In this document: in pieces, positions 1 to 5,124 of the stretch
Layout: each line of letters opens with the position of its first letter
Numbering within the stretch: position 1 is the stretch's first letter
Source of the DNA: a bacterium
Lineage (GTDB): Bacteria > T1Sed10-126
DNA: 5,839 nt
NCBI GenBank assembly: GCA_003557545.1
Contig: PWOD01000043.1
Span: 1-5,839 of the forward strand
Direction: 5' to 3'
Notes under the pieces: generated by a model
What the model was told of the DNA's origin: nothing
The model's database searches: none
The model's input: the letters and a program-made list of their open reading frames with translations, nothing else
Made by a program: the position numbers and the translations under genes

Positions 1-150
1 CTGCTGCTAAATATTCCGGACTATCTTGGCCGGGACCGCGGCTTTTTTATCCGCTATGAACTGCCGGTATGGGTTTCGGAAGCTTCCCCGCATCAAAAGA
101 ATTTCGATCTGAGACATCTTTTGGGTCTGGGAGCACACTTCCGGTTTTAA
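1..150 (+). CDS. Outer-membrane beta-barrel protein, C-terminal end (partial)
   Basis: Frame 1 is open from the first base to a TAA at 148-150 and gives 49 residues; the start lies outside the window. The tail alternates hydrophobic and polar residues typical of barrel strands (GFFIRYELPVWV, then LRHLLGLGAHFRF) and ends in phenylalanine, the usual C-terminal signal recognised by the BAM machinery in outer-membrane proteins. The two strands are joined by a polar loop (SEASPHQKN). The exact family cannot be told from so short a piece. Its stop codon lies inside a 13-bp tandem duplication. The gene runs in the same direction as the nfo remnant that follows 66 bp later. The barrel assignment rests on strand pattern and terminal Phe only. 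Confidence 0.6.
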   Translation: MLLNIPDYLGRDRGFFIRYELPVWVSEASPHQKNFDLRHLLGLGAHFRF

Positions 151-170
151 TGTCCGGTTTTAATGTCCGG
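141..170. repeat. 13-bp tandem repeat over the stop codon
   Basis: The unit ccggttttaatgt occurs at 141-153 and 154-166 without mismatch, and a third partial copy begins with ccgg at 167. The first copy contains the last two codons and the stop of the outer-membrane protein, so the duplication leaves that protein's end unchanged. A further short direct repeat follows: ggatggcc at 178-185 and again at 199-206. The stretch looks like the product of replication slippage. Confidence 0.75.
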
Positions 171-216
171 CTTTCAGGGATGGCCTATTCTTTCTTCAGG
201 ATGGCCGGTTTGATTT

Positions 217-429
217 GTGTTATCAGAAATGCCGCAATCAGACAGGCAAATCCGGCATGCCCATATCGGCGAAGGGAAGATTGGCACAGCAGGATTTGCC
301 TGTCTGATCAACGACACTCGCTGGCAAAAAACAGCCCTGATCCTCGAAACGCCGGTCGACGACGGCGACTGGAAAGCAAGCTACAGTAAAAACCTTTCCA
401 CTCTCCGTAAACTGCTCGACAAGGGCTGA
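217..429 (+). pseudogene. nfo: Endonuclease IV (nfo) remnant, C-terminal fragment only
   Basis: An open frame of 70 codons starts at a GTG and ends at TGA 427-429. From residue 13 onward it aligns without gaps to the C-terminus of endonuclease IV, the zinc-dependent AP endonuclease of base excision repair. It shows RHAHIGEGKIG, then NDTRW, then LILETP, then a closing helix LSTLRKLLDKG. By alignment with E. coli Nfo, the zinc ligands His231 and Glu261 are kept, but Asp229 is replaced by Ile. The first ~228 residues of the ~280-residue TIM barrel, holding the other zinc ligands (His69, His109, Glu145, Asp179, His182, His216), are absent; the upstream DNA is the end of another gene. No convincing ribosome binding site precedes the GTG. 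It cannot fold as a nuclease and is best read as a relic. The typical terminator after it survives. A short functional peptide is possible but unlikely. Confidence 0.8.
237..308. repeat. 20-bp inverted repeat at the nfo breakpoint
   Basis: The arm at 237-256 (atcagacaggcaaatccggc) is the reverse complement of the arm at 289-308 (gcaggatttgcctgtctgat) in 19 of 20 positions; the only mismatch is at 254/291. The loop is 32 nt. The right arm lies inside codons that align to endonuclease IV (AGFACLI), whereas the left arm occupies the place where family homology stops. The left arm therefore looks like an inverted copy of the right arm. As RNA the pair would make a strong long-stem hairpin. Confidence 0.85.
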
Positions 430-468
430 AGCTGACCGGGTAAATTTCTTACCTGGCTTCGGTTTTTT
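427..468 (+). terminator. Intrinsic terminator after the nfo remnant
   Basis: Bases 436-443 (ccgggtaa) pair with 449-456 (ttacctgg) around a 5-nt loop, with one G-T pair. An outer stem is possible between 427-432 (tgaagc) and 456-461 (gcttcg) if a few bases bulge. Six T residues follow at 463-468. The T-run is on the + strand side only, so it terminates rightward transcription. It begins within the stop codon of the remnant and extends into the 3' end of the converging molybdopterin subunit gene. Confidence 0.7.
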
Positions 469-2791
469 CCAGCTCGGCCAGCAGTTTGTCCGGTTTGAAG
501 GGACCCTCTTTTATTCTAATCCCAACAGCATCGAAAATTGCATTTCCGATGGCAGGCAGCGGACCATTGATTCCTATTTCAGAAACTGATTTGGCACCAT
601 AGGGCCCGGTCTCCTCATAGGTTGGAACGAGGATACATTTCAACTCCGGCATATCCGGCATTTTGTAGATGTTATAACTATCGAAACTGGCATTCAACAT
701 CTTCCCGCGGCTACTGAACTGATATTCCTCTGTCAGGGCAAAGCTCAACCCATTAACGGTCGCACCCTCACACTGCCCTTCAGCCAGCCGGGGATGAATC
801 GCTGTCCCACAATCAGTCGCGTTAACATACTGTATAAGCTCCACTTTACCGGTCTCAGTATCAACCTCAACTTCAGCAAAATGGGCCGAGAAAGGTGGAG
901 GTGATTTATGTGAGATACTGGAATCATGGGCCGCTATCTGATGCTGATTGGATTCGTATAATGAATAGGTGGCTATCTCTTCATAACTCACTTCATTACC
1001 CGAAGAATCAACCACTTTTTTAGCGCCAAGACTAACATCTTCCAGCTCGACTTCCAGCATTTCCGCACCAACTTTAAGAATCTGCTGCTTAACCTTACCC
1101 GCACACTTATCTACCGCCTTACCACTGAGGTAGGTCGTGCTGGAGGCATAAGCCCCAACATCGAAGGGGGTCAGGTCGGTGTCAGAAGAATACGGGATAA
1201 TATCCTCCGTCGGTACATTGAGAGTTTCAGCAGCTATCTGACTCAAAACTGTGTCACTACCAGTGCCCAGATCGGTGGCCCCCATTAGCAGATTAAAGCT
1301 GCCATCCTCGTTCATCTTAATCGACGCTGCGGCCATATCGATCTCAGGAATCGAACTACCCTGCATCAACGTACAGATACCAAATCCTCGCCGTTTTGAA
1401 CCACTCGAGAGGGAGCGGCGCTCTTCCCGTGTATCCCAGCCAAAAGCCTCTTTTCCCTGCTCCAGACACTGGGGCAGACCACAGGATTCAATTGTCTGCT
1501 CAACCCCCTCCTTACCCTCACCCAGAGCGGCAAAAACCGGGGATGTCTCACCATTCTTAATATGATTAATCTCCCGCAGTTTTACCGGATCGATATCTAA
1601 CCGGTGGGCGATCTCATCCAGGGCGGATTCAACCGCGAAATAGGTCTGAGTCGCACCATAACCCCGGTAGGCACCACCAACCGGAAGATTGGTATAAACA
1701 ACTTTACCATTAAATTTAACAGCTTTCGCCGTGTTGTACAGTGGTAGCACCTTACTTCCACTGTTACAGACAACGGTCAGAGCATGACCGCCATAGGCGC
1801 CTGTATTCATTAGAACATCAAGATTAATCGCCCTGATTGTTCCATCCGAATCCGCCCCAATCGTTACATTAATAATCTGGGGATGACGGGTCCGGGAGGA
1901 TACAAACTCCTCCTCACGGGTCATCAAAAACTTCACCGGACGACCGGTTTTCATAGCCATGGCGGCCACAATATCTTCAACCAGTACCTCCTGCTTGGCA
2001 CCAAATCCTCCACCTATCCGGGGTTTAATAACCCGGATCTTCTTCTCCGGTAGTTCCAGACGTTGTGCTACAATCCGCCGAACATGGAACGGTACCTGGG
2101 TACTGGTCCGAATAACAACCCGTCCCCGGGAATCGATATAAGATATACAGACATGTGGTTCAACCGGACAATGCTGTGCATAATGACTTTCATACTCATC
2201 CTCAACAATAATGTCAGACTTGGCAAACTCTTCCTCAAGATCACCAAAACTGAACTCAACCGCTGAAGCAAGATTTCTTTCAGGCTCATATGGTATTGGA
2301 ATGATCACCTTACAGTCATCTTCATCATGGATAACCGGCGCTCCTTCATCGGTAGCTTTACGGGGATCCAGGACCGGTTCCAGAACTTCGTACTCAACCT
2401 TAATTTTTTGGGCTGCTTCGCGGGCCAGCTCCGGCGTCTCAGCGGCAATTGCTGCAACCCTATCTCCCACATAACGGACTTTATTGTCCAGTGTATGACT
2501 ATCATAGGGAGATGGTTCGGGATAACCCTGTCCGGCGGTCGTATGGGGAACCCTGGGAAGATCAGCATGGGTCAATACAGCTGCTACTCCCTCCATTGCC
2601 TCAGCTTCTGAACTGTCAATACTGAGAATCCTGGCGTGAGCGTGGGGGCTCCGCAGTACCTTTAAATACAGCTGGTTCTGCATATCATAATCTTCAACAA
2701 ATTTGTCCTTACCACAGGCCAGAGCAAGTCCGTCAATCTTTTGAACCGACTTACCCACCTGAGCAAAATTAGCTGTTTTTTGCTCGGACAT
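449..2791 (-). CDS. Xanthine dehydrogenase family protein, molybdopterin-binding subunit
   Basis: This is the catalytic large subunit of a molybdenum hydroxylase, 780 residues and full length for the family. The N-terminal part (about 15-140) is the a/b hammerhead domain (VGKSVQKIDG, YVGDRVAAIAAET). The Mo-pterin domains follow: PRIGGGFGAK at 257-266, GAYRGYGATQ at 373-382, DLGTGSDT at 507-514, GAYASSTTYLSG at 546-557, DCGTAIHP at 660-667 and GAKSVSEIG at 732-740. Glu738 corresponds to the catalytic base (bovine Glu1261) and Arg376 to Arg880. Gln267 stands where bovine xanthine oxidase has Glu802, so the substrate need not be xanthine; other N-heterocycles or aldehydes are possible. No signal peptide is seen, so it is cytoplasmic. 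ATG at 2789-2791 overlaps the preceding stop (TGATG), with GAGAGGTGG upstream as ribosome binding site. Last gene of the three-gene operon. The family is secure, the substrate is not. Confidence 0.95.
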   Translation of the reverse strand: MSEQKTANFAQVGKSVQKIDGLALACGKDKFVEDYDMQNQLYLKVLRSPHAHARILSIDSSEAEAMEGVAAVLTHADLPRVPHTTAGQGYPEPSPYDSHTLDNKVRYVGDRVAAIAAETPELAREAAQKIKVEYEVLEPVLDPRKATDEGAPVIHDEDDCKVIIPIPYEPERNLASAVEFSFGDLEEEFAKSDIIVEDEYESHYAQHCPVEPHVCISYIDSRGRVVIRTSTQVPFHVRRIVAQRLELPEKKIRVIKPRIGGGFGAKQEVLVEDIVAAMAMKTGRPVKFLMTREEEFVSSRTRHPQIINVTIGADSDGTIRAINLDVLMNTGAYGGHALTVVCNSGSKVLPLYNTAKAVKFNGKVVYTNLPVGGAYRGYGATQTYFAVESALDEIAHRLDIDPVKLREINHIKNGETSPVFAALGEGKEGVEQTIESCGLPQCLEQGKEAFGWDTREERRSLSSGSKRRGFGICTLMQGSSIPEIDMAAASIKMNEDGSFNLLMGATDLGTGSDTVLSQIAAETLNVPTEDIIPYSSDTDLTPFDVGAYASSTTYLSGKAVDKCAGKVKQQILKVGAEMLEVELEDVSLGAKKVVDSSGNEVSYEEIATYSLYESNQHQIAAHDSSISHKSPPPFSAHFAEVEVDTETGKVELIQYVNATDCGTAIHPRLAEGQCEGATVNGLSFALTEEYQFSSRGKMLNASFDSYNIYKMPDMPELKCILVPTYEETGPYGAKSVSEIGINGPLPAIGNAIFDAVGIRIKEGPFKPDKLLAELEKTEAR

Positions 2792-3258
2792 CAGATACCA
2801 CCTCTCATTTTTTGAGCCGCACTTTGAACCGCTTCAATCTGTTTTACGTAACCGGTACATCGACAGTAATTACCATCGAGGCCACGTTTGATTTCATCTT
2901 CGGTTGGATCGGGATGGGTTTCCAGAAGGGATTTTGAAGAAAGGATCATTCCCGGTATACAGAAACCACACTGCACAGCACCTTTGTCAACAAATGACTG
3001 CTGTAATGGATGTGGATCGTTCACAGTACCCATACCTTCTATCGTGGTAATTTCAGCACCATCAGCCTGGGCAGCAAATTTGATACAGGACAGTATCGGC
3101 TGACCATCAAGCAGAACTGTACAACTCCCACAATGACCTTCATCACAACCCTTTTTAACACCTTGATAACCAGCACTTCGCAGCAAATCGATAAGCCGGG
3201 TAGAAGGATCCACCTCAAACTTTTTGCTGTCACCATTAATCGTCAACTTAATCTCCAT
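2791..3258 (-). CDS. (2Fe-2S)-binding subunit of molybdenum hydroxylase
   Basis: This is the small electron-transfer subunit of the xanthine dehydrogenase family, 155 residues, normal length. The N-terminal ferredoxin-like domain carries Cys38, Cys43, Cys46 and Cys58 (GCDEGHCGSC, then C12 residues on) for one [2Fe-2S] cluster. The C-terminal helical domain carries Cys97, Cys100, Cys132 and Cys134 (QCGFC, NYCRCTGY) for the second, which lies next to the molybdopterin. All eight ligands are present. It passes electrons from the Mo centre to the FAD subunit. The start ATG (3256-3258) has a GGGGG purine run 7 nt upstream, held in the loop of a small hairpin. It ends one base into the molybdopterin subunit gene, which indicates translational coupling. 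Separate FAD, FeS and Mo genes match the bacterial three-subunit architecture rather than the fused eukaryotic one. Confidence 0.96.
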   Translation of the reverse strand: MEIKLTINGDSKKFEVDPSTRLIDLLRSAGYQGVKKGCDEGHCGSCTVLLDGQPILSCIKFAAQADGAEITTIEGMGTVNDPHPLQQSFVDKGAVQCGFCIPGMILSSKSLLETHPDPTEDEIKRGLDGNYCRCTGYVKQIEAVQSAAQKMRGGI

Positions 3259-3260
3259 AC

Positions 3261-3276
3261 TATGACCCCCGTCATA
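3261..3276 (-). promoter_or_regulatory. Ribosome binding site in a hairpin loop
   Basis: On the coding strand the bases just before the FeS-subunit start read tatgac-gggg-gtcata-gt-ATG. The six-base arms are perfectly complementary and the four G residues, with the next G, form the likely Shine-Dalgarno element 7-8 nt from the start codon. The element is thus displayed in the loop of a short stem. The dyad is seen directly; any effect on translation is inferred. Confidence 0.45.
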
Positions 3277-3344
3277 TTAATAAACTAGGATATAAAACAC
3301 AATTTTAGTTGTTAATAAATTTCTACTAATCCTACCGGTATCCG

Positions 3345-4187
3345 CTACTCAGCTATCTGTAACAGATTCCGTTTAACAAGCTTTTCAATTAACTTTGATT
3401 TATAACTGGCGCTGCCCCAGACATTATCAGTCGTCTTAACCTCTTCACGGGCAAGTTTTCCTGCTTTGACCGCCAGTTCCTGCGAGAATTTTTGGCCTTC
3501 CAGGGCCTCTTCAGCCGCTGTACAGCGGGTTGGAAAAGGTGATGCGGAACCAATTGCAATCCTTGGATTTGTCACTATACCATCATTCAGCTCAGCCAGT
3601 ACTGTTACTGTAACCGTTGCGTAAGCATCAGATGTCATGGCAAATTTTTCATAATTTCCACGGTAATCAGCCAGCTTCTGATCCAGGTTAACCTGTTTAA
3701 TCAAACAACTTTTATCCAGCAAACGGGTCGGATGTTTACTAAAAAACTCCACCGCCGAATAGCTCTGCTCACCCTCCGGTCCAGAGACCACGATCTCCGC
3801 ATCAACTGCTAAAAATACCGGCGGAAGATCAGCCCAGACTCTCATCTGTGCCAGAGAACCACCAAGGGTAATCATGTTACGCAGAGGTGTTGTGCCGACA
3901 TTTGCCGCTGCTTCGGCCACGACTCCACCGGCGTACTGTTTCAGCAGGTCAGAGCTTTCCAGCTGCCGCATCGTCGCAACAGCGCCCAGAGCAAGTTGTT
4001 CGCCGGCCTCCTCAATATAGTCTAACTCCAGCCCGGTCAGATCTATCAAGCCATCTATTTGCTGACTGTCGGTCACACTAACACCGGTTCCACCGGCCAG
4101 CAGTTTCCGTTTGCCAGGCCGTTCAATCAGCAGTTCAACCGTCTCTTCAACTGTTGCTGGTTTTAAAAATTCTGATAGTTTTCTCAC
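3345..4187 (-). CDS. FAD-binding subunit of molybdenum hydroxylase (CoxM/XdhB type)
   Basis: This is the medium subunit of a xanthine dehydrogenase family enzyme, which holds FAD and hands electrons to the final acceptor. With the GTG start chosen here it has 280 residues, usual for the family. The N-terminal FAD-binding domain shows the SEFLKPATVEE opening, LAGGTG at 30-35 and RNMITLGGSLAQ at 103-114 followed by ADLPPVFLAVDAEI. The C-terminal CO dehydrogenase flavoprotein domain covers roughly 175-275. No insertion carrying an extra iron-sulfur cluster is seen. An in-frame ATG at 4224-4226 would add 13 residues (RHAEKNNKGEKT type, lysine-rich), but GTG at 4185-4187 has AAGGGTG 8 nt upstream and starts where family members normally start. 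First gene of the operon; 86 AT-rich bases separate it from the FeS gene. Confidence 0.92.
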   Translation of the reverse strand: MRKLSEFLKPATVEETVELLIERPGKRKLLAGGTGVSVTDSQQIDGLIDLTGLELDYIEEAGEQLALGAVATMRQLESSDLLKQYAGGVVAEAAANVGTTPLRNMITLGGSLAQMRVWADLPPVFLAVDAEIVVSGPEGEQSYSAVEFFSKHPTRLLDKSCLIKQVNLDQKLADYRGNYEKFAMTSDAYATVTVTVLAELNDGIVTNPRIAIGSASPFPTRCTAAEEALEGQKFSQELAVKAGKLAREEVKTTDNVWGSASYKSKLIEKLVKRNLLQIAE

Positions 4188-4195
4188 GGTTTTTT

Positions 4196-4202
4196 CACCC
4201 TT
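4196..4202 (-). promoter_or_regulatory. Ribosome binding site deciding the GTG start of the FAD subunit
   Basis: The coding strand reads AAGGGTG, then eight bases, then GTG at 4187. The competing ATG at 4226 has only a weak gagaac upstream. This spacing and strength favour the GTG. Confidence 0.6.
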
Positions 4203-4259
4203 GTTATTTTTTTCAGCATGCCTCATACAAAGTTCTCAATTAATATGCGTGTTACATTG

Positions 4260-4280
4260 TAAACCACAACAAGCGGTTTA
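4260..4280. repeat. Small dyad in the leader of the hydroxylase operon
   Basis: TAAACC (4260-4265) and GGTTTA (4275-4280) are perfect reverse complements around a 9-nt loop. They fall between the candidate promoter and the first gene, so they would form a weak hairpin in the 5' leader. Role unknown. Confidence 0.35.
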
Positions 4281-4294
4281 AACAAGTCCTTTTG

Positions 4295-4324
4295 ATTGGG
4301 CTTGATATTTTGCCCGATTAATCG
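4295..4324. repeat. Overlapping dyads at the candidate promoter (possible operator)
   Basis: attgggc (4295-4301) and gcccgat (4312-4318) are complementary apart from one G-T pair, with a 10-nt loop. The perfect 10-bp palindrome CGATTAATCG lies at 4315-4324. Both overlap the -10 and spacer of the candidate promoter, a common place for a repressor or activator site. No regulator gene is in the window to pair with it. Confidence 0.35.
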
Positions 4325-4336
4325 ATGAGTTATCAA
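4307..4336 (-). promoter_or_regulatory. Candidate sigma-70-like promoter of the hydroxylase operon
   Basis: On the coding strand TTGATA (4331-4336, five of six to the -35 consensus) is followed after 18 bp by CAAAAT (4307-4312, four of six to -10). It would start a leader of roughly 110 nt before the GTG of the FAD gene. It is the best pair in this gap by eye. The spacer contains a palindrome, and the -10 lies in a larger dyad. Confidence 0.35.
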
Positions 4337-4413
4337 CAGAACTTCTTTTTAATCCCGCAGACAAACTCCATATCCGTTAACCAGAAAAAAGCTATCTTTT
4401 TCCCAAAAACTCC

Positions 4414-4428
4414 CTGAAAACCTTTCAG
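4414..4428 (-). terminator. Weak candidate terminator after the outer-membrane protein gene
   Basis: On the coding strand ctgaaa-ggt-tttcag forms a perfect 6-bp stem, then five Ts after ggag. A second A/T-only stem (aaaaag, atag, cttttt) follows about 12 nt later. The stems are poor in G-C pairs, so termination here may be partial and read-through into the hydroxylase operon is possible. Confidence 0.3.
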
Positions 4429-4467
4429 ACCACCGGCCAATCCACTCAACAAATTTAGATGTGCAGG

Positions 4468-5124
4468 TTAATAAGAGTAACGATATTCAATCTGGACAGA
4501 GCGCGTTTCAAAATCACCAAAACTTATCTCATCACCGGTTTGGGAGTCCTCAAACCTCATCCCACGGGTCAGCTCAACCACCGCCTGAAGGGCAAGGTTA
4601 CTATTTTCCGATAAGAAAAACTGAACTCCACCTCCACCCCGGTAAATTAATGAATGATCGCTATCTTTAAACAACCTGGGACCACCCCGACGATTAATTT
4701 CCAGCTCAGTCCGGACTGCACCCAGACCAACAAAACCAAAAACCGCCATACGGGATGCAACTCCCGGTAATTTTCTCTGTTCAAAAATATTTAAACTCAA
4801 CAGATAACTTTGAAGATCACCGCGGGCCGCCTGCGGACCAAGGCTATCATGATAACCGGCCAGCGACGCCCGGTTCAGGGCCAGTCTGTATTCAACCCGC
4901 AACGCCCCTACCTCTCCTCCCCAGCCGAGCCCATAATTTTCTCCCCGCTCAAACTCAATTAGCCGCCCGCCTCCGGTCAAATCATCCGGGGAAAAATTGC
5001 CCATCTGGAAATAAAAATGATTGCTCTCTCCCGCCAGTGAGGGGCTGAAATAAACTCCCATAACAACTACTAAAAAAAGTAGCTGACAGTAAAACCAACA
5101 ACCGCTACCAGCTCGGCTAAACAT
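4468..5124 (-). CDS. Small outer-membrane beta-barrel protein, function unknown
   Basis: The protein has 218 residues. A signal peptide is clear: Arg4, a hydrophobic core at 10-30 (FYCQLLFLVVVMGVYF) and a likely cleavage after SLA at 31. The mature part, about 187 residues, has alternating hydrophobic/polar segments suggesting about eight strands (for example 65-87, 103-116, 125-145, 158-173, 175-191, 207-218), a size like the OmpX/OmpW or general OMP_b-brl barrels. The last segment QIEYRYSY ends in an aromatic residue, fitting BAM recognition. No catalytic motif or peptidoglycan-binding domain is seen. Its ATG lies inside the end of gmd (8-bp overlap), with AGGA 9 nt upstream, so the two are probably translated from one mRNA. 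A role in surface glycan export or anchoring is a guess from context only. Confidence 0.8.
   Translation of the reverse strand: MFSRAGSGCWFYCQLLFLVVVMGVYFSPSLAGESNHFYFQMGNFSPDDLTGGGRLIEFERGENYGLGWGGEVGALRVEYRLALNRASLAGYHDSLGPQAARGDLQSYLLSLNIFEQRKLPGVASRMAVFGFVGLGAVRTELEINRRGGPRLFKDSDHSLIYRGGGGVQFFLSENSNLALQAVVELTRGMRFEDSQTGDEISFGDFETRSVQIEYRYSY

Noticed and set aside
69-389. 106-codon + strand frame overlapping the barrel tail and nfo remnant
   Set aside because: It runs in a different frame from both recognisable homologies, has no family-like motif and no ribosome binding site. It is a chance frame.
428-460. Bidirectional terminator serving the hydroxylase operon too
   Set aside because: The hairpin is shared by both strands, but the leftward strand has no T-run after it, so only rightward termination is supported.
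745-927. Several 60-100 codon frames on both strands within 745-3288
   Set aside because: They lie inside the well-supported hydroxylase genes in other frames, and their translations are low-complexity or basic shadows.
3282-3320. Internal promoter for the FeS and Mo genes (TTGTGT or TTAACA with TAATAT or TATCCT)
   Set aside because: The region is so AT-rich that weak matches are expected by chance, and no pair combines good boxes with good spacing.
4224-4226. ATG start for the FAD subunit
   Set aside because: It would add a polar 13-residue leader not usual in the family and has a weaker ribosome site than the GTG at 4187, though it cannot be excluded.
4461-4670. 69-codon + strand frame over the 3' end of the barrel gene
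   Set aside because: It is antisense to a gene with a signal peptide and barrel pattern, and it has no recognisable motif.
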